Shown here: positions 55,394-64,000 of the stretch, in pieces
How positions within the stretch are numbered: the first letter of the stretch is position 1
How the letters are laid out: each line of letters begins with the position of its first letter
Source: Mesostigma viride
Taxonomy: Eukaryota; Streptophyta; Mesostigmatophyceae; Mesostigmatales; Mesostigmataceae
DNA length: 64,000 nt
Reading direction: 5' to 3'
Assembly: GCA_009746045.1 (NCBI GenBank)
Contig: RPFO01000089.1
Span: 421,958-485,957 of the forward strand
Position numbers and translations under genes: made by a program
Notes under the pieces: generated by a model
Told to the model about the DNA's origin: nothing
The model's input: only the letters and a program-made list of their open reading frames with translations
The model's database searches: none

Positions 55394-55541
55394 CTTGTCT
55401 CACTGGACCCGAGTGGGACCAGCGCTATAGTGGTCACGAGGGCCGACTTGTAGTCACGAGGGCCGCATGGCCCGAGTGACTACAAGTCGTCCCGAGTGGC
55501 CACTAGAGCGCTGCGTCCCACGAGTGTCCAGTGAGACAAGC
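55394..55541. repeat. 148-bp imperfect palindrome in copia3 gag region
   Basis: CTTGTCTCACTGGAC at the left pairs with GTCCAGTGAGACAAG at the right. Interior pairs include CCGAGTGG and GACTTGTAGTCACGAGGGCC against GGCCCGAGTGACTACAAGTC, centred near 55467. It is followed by further GGGACAAGT repeats to about 55600. It looks like a foldback element inserted in or next to gag. Confidence 0.75.
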
Positions 55542-56944
55542 AGCTTGTCCACAAGTGGGACAAGTGCGGAACTTGTACCACTGCAGTGGGACAAGTACGA
55601 ACTGGTAGATTTGTCCCGAGATTTGGTCAGAATTGGTCCAAAGCAATGAATTTTTCATTTCTCGGACCATCGTGTCCGTAGATGGACATGAAATAAAGAC
55701 GTTACGGAATCTACACCCTACACGTGCCCCGACTGCGTCGGGGGTTCAGTTTCCAGGGAGGCGGGGAAGTTGCTTTTGAACCAGATTGCAGTACCTACCT
55801 GTTGTTTGTCCGCGTGAAAAGTTCATCAGTTGAACAATAACCGCCTCGCGGAAATAAAAAAGGGAGAATCCACCATCTTCCGGAGCAGTCCGGAGCCATG
55901 ATTGAATCTTTAGGCCTAGTTCAGGCTGCCATTTTAGTAGAGATTGTCTCCCGGAACCAGAGTGGGCCAGACATTACAGATTCCGATCTAGAAAGTGTCC
56001 AGGCCCGGAAAAGAAGCAGGCTGCCGGCAGAATATTCTTGTTGACCAGGTCCAGGCTGACAAGTCCAGTGCGCGCAGTCATGGCGCCTTTTGTAACTGCC
56101 GCGGTTTCTTGGCCACCCCTCCACAACGGTTCAGCGCGCCCGTAGTCTGCCGCGGCTTCTTGGGGCGGTTTCTTGGGGGGCCACCTCCCGCCCCGCCACC
56201 CCCACCCTTCCCCCAACGATTTTCGCCGCTGATTTAATTGATCCTGACGACAGACCTCTCGTTCTGGGTTTCCGCTCATCCAGTTTAACCGTCCGATGAT
56301 TGATCTACGGCCACGCATACGACCGCGCCAGGGCGCCACCTTTTCCATAGTTTCCCCAAAACCACCAACATTTCAAAAGTGTCATACTTTTATTTCGAAC
56401 CCAAGATCCGACAGTTCAGACTGGCGGGCCGAATATCTGACGGTCAAATCTGCGAGTGGTACCAGGCAAAAAGGAATCACAGTGATCGCAGGGAATTTGG
56501 CTGTGCACTTGTCCCACGCCGTGGACAAGCTGCCAGAAATTCTGACGCCGTCCGCCGTGGAGGAGTTTATTAACAGCCTGGGCGAGCTCCGGCAGGACTA
56601 CAACGAACTGTCCGACGCAGTTTTCCTCACCAAGCTGCGCCGGTCAGAGGTATGCAACGAGTCTACGGGTAATGCGGACGTGCGCGGGGTCATTATCAAC
56701 GCCAGCAAAGAGGCGTGGACAGGAGGGGTGACATGTCCAGCCAAAATTTCACGGGTACTAGGGTCTGGCCCCAAGGCTGCCGGTGGCTGCATTGGTCCGG
56801 CCCCTATATAGATATAGGGGCTGCGGCTGAAATAGCCTGCCGGCGGGTGGTCATGGCCCCCATATGGCGAGCCTACTGCCAAAGGGGATTTGCCACGTGG
56901 CAAGTGCTCGTCTGCTGCGTTGTCTTCACACGCTTCCGCGTTGG

Positions 56945-57123
56945 CTACAATTCCCTTCCGCGGACACCTTTCAGCGGGGAAAGTCCCCCCGGGCTTCCGG
57001 GGCAAATTCAGCAAGCGCTGCGGAACTTCGATACTAAATTTTCGTTTTTTGTTCGTACCGTACAGCCAATCATTTTGCGCCCGGATCAAATTGTGATCTG
57101 GTCACTGAACACGAAAATTTCAG
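56945..57123. repeat. Partial copy of the CACTA miniature transposon's left half
   Basis: It matches 43192-43371 (CTACAATTC...CGAAAATTTCAG) with few differences, lacks the first CA and lacks the right half including the second terminus. CGCGTTGG occurs on both sides (56937-56944 and 57124-57131). That could be a target duplication from a second mechanism or a microhomology accident. Confidence 0.7.
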
Positions 57124-58146
57124 CGCGTTGGGGGGGGGCATATGGGGGCCGGCTGTCGGCGCACCGGTGGCGGCGCCCCAGGGGGGCGCTAGCATACTGG
57201 GGGCCAGCAAGTTTCATTCCGGCGGTTGGCATTGGACCCTGAGTTCAATATGGGGGCCGGACATTTCGACCTGGCGGTGGCGGTATTGGGCCCCCAAATA
57301 GCATGGCTGTATGTCACCCCTCCTGCGTGGACCTGGCCCGACACAGTGAAGGCCCTGCAAGAGGTGCTTGACACCTCAAGCTTTCCTGACGAGGAAAAGG
57401 AGGGGCAGGCGCTGGTGCGCAACCTGTCGCTTGACCCGAACTACCTCAGCTCGGACATGGCCAGATTCGCGGCCCAGGTCCGGAGCAAGGGTGTCTTGAA
57501 GCACATGAGTAGCGAATATTTACTCAGCGCAGTTCTGGATGCGCTGGGGCTGACGCCAGAGAGCCGTGCCAATGTCAAGGCCGGTCTCGGCATGAAAATT
57601 GCGCTAGCTTCTTCCGTGGTAGTGGGCACCCCGGACGACCAGAAACGGTTCAACGCAGCCATGGCGCACCTCCGAGAGATGTTCAAGGACCGGGGCGGCC
57701 CCAGGCGTAACAACAAGCTGCCGACAGTTGCTCAGGTAAACCCTGTGCCTGCCTCGACCCCGCCAGCAGCTTCTCTGTCGGACTTGACCACTCTTGTTAC
57801 CCAGCTGTCCACGACGGTGGCCGACAACGTGGTGCGAATGTTGGGTGGCAAACGCCGAGCTCGCGGTGGTCGGCACAACCAGAACGCGTCCAGCAAACGC
57901 GGGCCGGGAGGCGGTCAGGGCAAGCAGCCTCGACAGGAGGGCGGCGCTGGCAGGCAGCAACAGCAGCAGGGTGGCGTCCCCAAGGAGAAGGTCGTCTGCG
58001 AGCGGTGCACCGGCGTGGGGCACACCGAGGCCAACTGCACGCTGCGGCTGGACCTCGGCAAGGCGACTCGAGTGTGCCGGCGCTGCTGGGCGGTTCGGCT
58101 TCCTGGACACGACCCCAACACATGCCGCGCCCCACGGCCAGCCATG

Positions 58147-58170
58147 CCCAAGTGACGTCATAGAGGTGAT
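58147..58170 (+). promoter_or_regulatory. copia3 gag/pol junction: in-frame UGA CGU, putative readthrough site
   Basis: The frame reads CCC AAG TGA CGT CAT AGA GGT GAT GTG and stays open for 960 codons. No ATG occurs at the start of the pol frame. AAG UGA C is shared with copia2. Confidence 0.55.
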
Positions 58171-61100
58171 GTGTGTCGCGGTGAGTCGGCTAGGCGTGAG
58201 GATGCTGTGCCTTGTAGTCCTAATGTTCCCACGTCCGTGGTTCAGAATGGAAGTGCAAGTGCTGCAGCTGATCAGGAGTGCGTGCCCAGCGTGGTCGCAA
58301 TAGAGCCTGAACACGCCCTTCCGGAGCTCACCCCTTCAGGTGAGATAGTGCCGGCAGATGCCGAGGTAGCCCCTCACGTAGACGTGGAGTTGGGTCGCCG
58401 CCTCAGTAAGGCCTCACTAGAGCACATTGCCGACAGGAATGCACATGCAGAGAGCTTGGCGGGGCAGGTGCCTAGCATAGAAGGGGATGGCACCACCCCC
58501 ACGGCCATAGGATTGCGGATGCTTGCTCACCAGATTCACCTTGCGGTGGGTCATGTGGCGGGGCAAACGCTAGACTGGGCGACTAGGCTTATGGGGGCGC
58601 CGGGGTTGAAGGTCGCTCAGGCGGAGTTAGAGGAGTGCCACGCATGCGCAAGTGTCAGGAAGAAGCGTAGGCGCTGGCATGCTAAGACTCCTTCCCCGTA
58701 CCGGGGGAGGTTAGTGGGGGATGTCATGCATTTGGAGGAGGGGGACTATTATTTGGTCTTGATGGATCGCTATACCAAGTTCCTAGCCATCGAGCCCCTG
58801 CCAAGCATGGTAGAGGAGTCCTTGTGGCGGGGGCTGCGCATTGCCATGTCTCACTTCTTTCCCATTTCTGAGGTCATGTTGGACCAACAATTTGATTGCA
58901 TTGTGGGGCGGGAGGGCTGTGAGATGGTGGTTATTGCTGGGCGGCAGGACCATGGCAACTTGGGGCTGATTGATAGGCACATCAGCAGCGTAAAGGGCAT
59001 GGCAGCCAAGCAGCAGGCCAGCGGGTTAGGATTCAAGCCCGCGGGGCAGCCTTATGCACAACGCGCGCTGTGGTGCCGCTTGCTCATGGACAAGTACAAC
59101 AGCCAGGTGCTTTTCAAGCTGCCCCAGGGACTAGGTCTTATTACCGCGCGGGGGCTGCAGTCGGGCATTTACCCTCCGGACGTGGCAGACCATTGGGAGG
59201 CCCACCTCGCTACCACCGCTGAGGTTAGGCGGCAGTTAGACCGCACCCAGCCTGACTTGTCGCAGGAGTGGGAGCTGGGGGAGTTGGTCTTGTTTCACAA
59301 GGAGAATTCCTTTGGCAAGCGGGGGCAGATGCAAGGGCCAGGCATGGTGGTGGATTTGGACTGGGTGCATAGGCGGGTGAAGGTGCACTGGGAGCATAGG
59401 GACTATCTCATCCCGTGGGATAAGGTGTATCGGTACAAGGCGTCCGATGCCCAGGTCCAGGCGGCCAAGGAGCACAGCCGCCAGCTCGGTTGGGATGTGG
59501 ATAGCCGGCCGGCCAAGCGGGCCCGGCTGGAACCTGTCCTACCCACCCCACTTGGGGTGGCTGTGCATGATGCGCTTGTTGCCCACCCCCCTGCAGGCGC
59601 CGCGCCGGAGCAAGTCCCCGGGGTCGACGCGGGGGCGCTACCTCAGCCCCTCCCCGCGACCCCAGCAGCGCCCACCGTGGCGGCGCCGGACACATCGTCA
59701 GGCGCGGGCGTGGGCTCCCAGCTGGCCCACGTCCTCCGACAGCTGCTCAAGGCGGACAAGCTCAAGGCGGCGGCAGCGGGGGGTGCGGCACAAGTCAGCC
59801 GCGTCATGCCAGATAAGTGCCCCACGGTTGTGACTGAAGCTCATGATGTTCCCTCTAGGCATATTGCGGCCATAGATACCATGGCAGGCGTGTCTATCAC
59901 GAGCCCGGCGGCGGCCGAGGCCTATTACCCTTTGCTGCCCAGTAGTTGGAAGGAAGTTGCGGGGTTTGACGGGCAGCGGGCCTATAAGGTGGCTGGGCAG
60001 GTGCTCATGCCCATCCTAGGGGTAGATGTCCCTGTGCAAGTGCTAGAGGGTTACAAGGGGATCACCCTCATAGGTAACCCTTTTGTTTCCCTCCCCGGGT
60101 TTTCTGTGTCAGCCGGCTTGGTGACCCTCGAGGGGGTGGGGAGCATAGGCTTGTACCAATATCACGTAGCGCTTGCAGCCCTCACGGGCCGGGGTCCCCC
60201 CGAGGCTATTAATCACCCTGAGGATTATGCCACTGCAGTAGGGGCCATTCGCGGGGCGGAATATACGGCAGAGCCGCTGGTAGCCGATGTCACGCAGCCG
60301 CAGAAGTGTCACCCCAGCAGTCTTGGCATTTTTCCCTGGAGCATCGCCACTAAATCTCCTGTTAGTTATCCGCAGTTTAAGGAGGACTGCCGTGACCCTG
60401 TCAAGTTCCATAAGTGGCGCGCGGCTTTCTTGCGCGCGCAGCTGGAGTGGGCGATGTATGGGGTGTATGGGGAGTTGATGGAGGTGCCGCAAGGGGCGGT
60501 AAAGCTGAACTTGAAGTTTGTGCTCAAGTATAAGCAGGTCCTCCCCACTGACCCTGTCACATTTCATGTACGGCCCTGTGTCACGGAGTTTAGGGGCTCG
60601 TCTGAGTTGTCGGAGGAGGAATTGTTTACGCCCGGGCTGTCGCAGACCACTAGCCGGGTGTTAACATCGGTGTTCTTGGGGCTGTTGGATCGGGGGTTGG
60701 ACTATGCCATGGCCTGCTCAGATTTTCAGCGGGCCTTTCTCCATAGCGACCCGGCAGTGGCCGAGGAAGTGTGGCGTGGCACGGTGTATGTGGTCAAGGT
60801 CCCTTTGGTGTGGCAGGGGGAGCTGCGGTGTGTGTACTTGCGGCTTCTCCTTGGTGTGGAGGGCCTGCAGTCTAGCCCCATCATCTTTCGCAAGACGGCT
60901 GAACGCATCTTTGCTAGCATGGGGGCGGTGTTTTCCCGCATCGATAGCAACCTCTTTCACATCCACACACCCAACCCACACGAGCCCGCGTTCATGCAAT
61001 GGCATGGGGATGACTGGCGGCTTATTGGACCCGGGCGTGGGTCCGGCAGTTCATAACCGCTGTGGCCAAGCTTTTGCCCACTAGCCGCACGTTGTGGCTG

Positions 61101-61904
61101 GACCCCGACACCCCCGTCCCTTTCTGTGGCCTAACCTACACTTTGCACCGCACACCGGTTGGCTGGTGCATTGACATGGCGGCCAAGCAGGAATACGCCG
61201 ACAAGCTCGCGCAATCGCTGCCTGAGCGGCTGGATGCGTCCGCGGGACCGCACTTGCGCGGCCAGCTGGGGTGGCTCGCGGGCACGGTGCGACCCGACCT
61301 GTCCATCTACGCGCGTGCGCCCGACGCCGTGCTTGCGGGCATGGGAGCGCAGCATCTTCGGACGCAAGTCTTGGCGTCACCGGGCCTGCGCGTGTGGGGG
61401 GTTGATATCACCCGCCCGGTGGCAATGACCATTTACTCTGACGCGAACCTGGAGTCGCGTACCATCACGCAGCTGCGCGCGCGGGAGGCGGCCATCTTTT
61501 TTCTTGATAGCCCCACTGGGCAGCCCACTATTGTCGACTGGTATAGCCGCATCCATCAGCGGGTAGTGGTAGACAGCAATCGCGCGGAGTGTCGCGCGTT
61601 CATTTCCGCTGTCGACCATGCGTGTTATGTGCAGCATCTTTTGCAATGGATTGCGGATAAGGCCCGCGTGGCGCTGTCGCTCCGCATGCGGCTGTGCACA
61701 GATAGCAAGTCAATAATTGAGTTTCTGAATAACCCGCTCGCCTCCACCACCAAACTAGATTACCTTGTGTTGGCCGAGTCCGCCACGGTGTTGGATGAGC
61801 GGCGGTGGATCCCCGAGAGCGAGAATATTGCCGATGCCTTGACCAAGCCAGCGATGCTGTCGGGGCCTCAGTACAAGCTGCTGCGGCAGCTCATGATGAC
61901 ATGA
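58156..61904 (+). pseudogene. pol: copia3 pol: IN, retropepsin-like, RT, RNase H, one frameshift
   Basis: The first frame runs 58156-61056. Numbered from 58171: a zinc region (HQIHLAVGH ... CHAC, about 115-165); an integrase core with D199 (LMDRYTKF) and D238, but Asp at 268 (GLIDRH) where copia1 and copia2 have Glu; a basic C-terminal part (VKVHWEHRDYLIPWDKVYRY); a Pro/Ala linker; a retropepsin-like domain with triad DTM at 569-571 and ITLIGNPFV; and RT with SDFQRAFLHSD, LQSSPIIFRKTAERIF and HGDD at 945-948. The frame is lost near 61030 (one base). It resumes WVRQFITAVAKLLP (61040) through the RNase H domain 61062-61904: IYSDANLESR, AECRAFISAVDH, CTDSKSIIEFL and ENIADALTKP, ending in TGA. 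Apart from that single shift the pol is intact. Confidence 0.88.
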
Positions 61905-62241
61905 GTTTTTTTTACCGTGTGACCTGTCGTCTTTTTGCATGGGAATGGGCGCTTCTTTCATCTGTGAATACATTTCCCTAGACCTGACAGGCGGCCAGTG
62001 TGCCTAATAATGATGCATGTGGTGCAGTTGCACCCAAGTAGAAAAGGAGGCCGGGAGCAAAGCCCGGGTGTTTTTGGCGTGCTCAGATCCCAGCGTAGGG
62101 CACCCTCCTTGGGGTTTAGGATTTGGGGACGGTCAGTGTGCCGTTACGTGTTTCTCTACTTGAACGTACGTAGGGTCAGTGCTACCCTATTGCCCCTCGC
62201 TTTAAATAATTTATGATAATTATTTAAAAAGAAAGTATGGG

Positions 62242-62670
62242 AGTTGTGCTCCCGAGTGGCATCTATCCGCTGGCCGGTAGTCGCCGGCCTGGGCGCCTAG
62301 TCAGGTGGGCATCAAAGATTGGTGTCTAGATGCTAGTCGGTGCCTAAGCAAGGTACGGAAGCCAGTGCGCGCCGGGACGGTCAGAGAACCGTCGCCCTCG
62401 GTAGCACAGATCCGCTGAGTGCCGGTAGTCTCGGGTTAGAGGCTCGAGCATGCACTATCGGGTAGCCTACCGGTAGTCTCGGGTTAGAGGCTCGAGCATG
62501 CCTTATCGGTTAGCGCCGCGCCGCTGAGCTCCTTGCGGCCTGGCCAGCTGCAAGGGTTCAATAGCAATCAGTGGCGGCTGCGGGCTCAGCCTCCCACAAT
62601 CGGTTCCCCAAACAACAAAAATCCCGTCTCCATCGCCGGCGTGCTAGCCAGCGGTGAAGGGCGTTCAACT
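62242..62670 (+). repeat. copia3 3' LTR
   Basis: It has the same length as the 5' LTR and, by visual comparison, the same sequence. The CCAGC target duplication follows directly. Confidence 0.92.
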
Positions 62671-62675
62671 CCAGC

Positions 62676-64000
62676 CTCCAGCACGACGCTCCTGCCAACG
62701 GTTCCTGCCAAGCTCCCCATTGGCAGCACGAGTGACACACAGCCACTCAGGCCCAGCCCTCAGGCCGGTAACAAATGACTCATACCCACGCAGCATAGGC
62801 AAACACACGCTGTAAGTAAGCCATCACAACCAAGCAGGGGTACGTATGGACAAAGTCAAATCCATAACATGTCCAGGATGCCATCCATCCTCCACACAAC
62901 TGGGCCATAAAAAATCTCTAACAACAAGACTGCTGCGACAAAAAATTCACAAAACCACATAGAAGCGTGGTTACACATATATGAGGAAGGTCTCTCACAA
63001 CCTCCTCGGCCAAACAGGGTCTGACAAACCGTGAGTATAATCGCACACGTCACAAACGTAGTCACAAACTTGACTTGGGGCAACACAGTTCAAACACCAC
63101 TGATTGCATCCCCAAGTGTTACGCCACAAGCATGGCAGGATAAAAAAAAAAATCTCTCCCTGGCTTCATGGCAGCCAGCTCCCAGCCAGCTAGATATATC
63201 TCAAGGGCATTTTCACCAAACATCCCTTAAGATAATTACAAACAATACAAACTGACCATAACATTTTGCAATTGATACAGGTCAGACTATCACACTTCAA
63301 ATACGAGGAACATCTGAACCAGGGGAACAACAAAACACATCCAGCACGATTCTTATACACTCACTCGGGATGCCCACACTTGACAGGAAAACTCAGTGGT
63401 AAGAGGCACACACCCACACGCTTCCCGGGAGATATACGAGGTACACTGCGATATCAAGGCAATGTTACATCAATCCAGGAAAGACTTCTTCCAAGGTAAT
63501 CCTCTACCACTGCCGATAAAAAACTGGGCACTCCCTTACCACATTCCCTGTTGTTACTCAACAGGAAATCACTCTGCACACTCAACAGACAGTACAACAA
63601 ATTCATTGGCCCATTGTGAAGGAAAAATAGGCACATCCAATCATGGCCAACGGCGCATAAATAGCCAACATGGCCAACATAGCCAACTCAGCCAATATGG
63701 CCAACACGGCCAAAACAGCCAGCATGGCCAACATGGCCAACATGGCAATGCAGCCGACATGGCCATCATAAGCAGTATAGCAGCATTTTCACGGCTGGCA
63801 GTGGACCATGCAGCTGCCTTGCATCCATGCCACCGTCCATCAAGGAGGAGGGACAACAGCTGCTATCATCAAACCCTACCTCCAGGTACCGTCTGCCACA
63901 CCCAACTTCCTGAGCACATCAGAAAACTGGGACAGCCCAGCCATGAGAACCCCAAGGCCTGACTGTTTCAGCCCCGCTCTCCCCGCCTCCCTGAGAACCC
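62676..64000. other. Right flank of copia3, no recognised gene
   Basis: The stretch has many stops and scattered small frames. The 188-codon frame 63396-63962 is largely the translation of a GCCAACATG-type minisatellite (NSQHGQHSQLSQYGQHGQNS). A non-repetitive tail (AVDHAAALHPCHRPSRRRDN) could be coding, but nothing supports it. Confidence 0.45.
63642..63772. repeat. GCCAACATG 9-bp minisatellite
   Basis: About 13 imperfect copies of GCCAACATG (variants AACATA, AACTCA, AATATG, AGCATG) in tandem, in frame with a surrounding ORF where they encode GQHGQHS-type repeats. Confidence 0.85.

Larger units (their letters stand above)
55197..58155 (+). pseudogene. gag: copia3 gag region, in three pieces, with two CCHC-like knuckles
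   Basis: Piece 1 (55197-55430) starts MARGAERTQAATQDQGTQAS and ends after KVFKKEELP, where a palindrome begins. Piece 2 (56296-56811) contains VHLSHAVDKLPEILTPSAVE and EFINSLGELRQDYNELSDAV, helical and Gag-like. Piece 3 (57226-58155) has MSSEYLLSAVLDALGLTPES, then a Gly/Arg/Gln-rich linker, then CERCTGVGHTEANC and CRRCWAVRLPGHDPNTC, nucleic-acid-binding knuckles of the CX2CX4HX4C and CX2CX8HX4C types. It ends AMPK-TGA at 58153-58155, with pol following in the same frame. The gaps hold a 148-bp palindrome (55394-55541) and a 179-bp repeat (56945-57123). Splicing rather than breakage could join the pieces, but I see no clear intron set. Confidence 0.65.
54722..62670 (+). mobile_element. copia3: complete copia-like retrotransposon with target duplication
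   Basis: LTRs at 54722-55150 and 62242-62670 are both 429 bp and look identical by eye. They start AGTTG and end CAACT, and are flanked by CCAGC (54717-54721 and 62671-62675), a clean 5-bp duplication. The interior holds gag segments, an in-frame UGA, pol (IN, retropepsin-like, RT) and RNase H after one frameshift. A purine-rich tract (AAAAAGAAAGTATGGG, 62226-62241) precedes the 3' LTR. Identical LTRs mean very recent insertion, yet gag is interrupted and pol frameshifted, so it was either mobilised in trans or some indels are assembly errors. Confidence 0.92.

Noticed and set aside
46466-58155. UGA as a reassigned sense codon instead of readthrough
   Set aside because: The pol ORFs of all three elements terminate at TGA, and UGA does not occur inside the conserved domains or the HOT exons.
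61020-61045. Programmed frameshift within copia3 pol
   Set aside because: The site (GGACCCGGGCG) has no slippery heptamer or usable +1 context, and the other elements are continuous here. A simple one-base indel is more likely.
63396-63962. 188-codon frame at the right edge as a gene
   Set aside because: Most of it is the translated 9-bp minisatellite, and the remainder has no recognisable motif.

Overview
This is eukaryotic nuclear DNA, most likely from a green alga or a similar protist. The case for a eukaryote is a spliced conserved metabolic gene with GT-AG introns, several retrotransposon classes and no bacterial operon layout. The case for an alga is indirect: split-direct-repeat retroelements and compact copia-like elements of this kind are known from volvocine algae. 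No taxon can be fixed from the sequence alone. Almost the whole window is mobile DNA. The one host gene I recognise with confidence is an iron-containing alcohol dehydrogenase of the hydroxyacid-oxoacid transhydrogenase (ADHFE1/HOT) type at 11.3-15.8 kb.

Layout. 0.6-7.3 kb: a decayed copia-like retrotransposon on the minus strand (copia1). 7.3-10.0 kb: fragments of an unidentified element and a block of heptamer and palindromic repeats. 11.3-15.8 kb: the HOT gene. 16.0-22.1 kb: three copies of a LINE with a TTAA-repeat tail, a piece of a second LINE family, and element E1, a short retroelement with split direct repeats. 23.3-28.3 kb: two inverted copies of the second LINE family; the left one is interrupted by a 1.2-kb array of near-perfect 206-bp palindromes with a clean target-site duplication. 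28.7-31.7 kb: a broken Penelope-like reverse transcriptase. 32.2-33.7 kb: a LINE ORF1 remnant. 34.1-39.0 kb: two more split-direct-repeat elements (E2, E3). 39.6-40.1 kb: a LINE 3' end. 40.1-49.6 kb: a GGTTAC palindromic satellite split by a complete copia-like element (copia2, minus strand), which itself carries a 479-bp CACTA-type transposon. 49.9-53.1 kb: two unrecognised putative genes separated by a hairpin array. 54.7-62.7 kb: a complete copia-like element (copia3, plus strand) with apparently identical LTRs and a 5-bp target duplication.

The most interesting material is the copia-like family. All three divergent copies place a retropepsin-like domain between integrase and reverse transcriptase instead of before integrase. 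Its active-site triad is DTN or DTM rather than DTG/DSG. All three read HGDD where copia RTs normally have YVDD. In all three, gag is followed in the same frame by a single UGA, then C, then pol-side codons (UGA-CGG, UGA-CUA, UGA-CGU), which resembles known stop-codon readthrough contexts. The second theme is three short non-autonomous elements with A1-internal-B1A2-B2 split direct repeats, the signature of PAT/Kangaroo-type DIRS elements that integrate by tyrosine recombinase. No recombinase gene is visible here, so a partner elsewhere would be needed.

Many retroelement ORFs contain frameshifts. Because two of the copia elements have nearly identical LTRs, some frameshifts could be assembly indels. 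All reading was by eye, so boundaries carry an uncertainty of a few bases unless a duplication fixes them.
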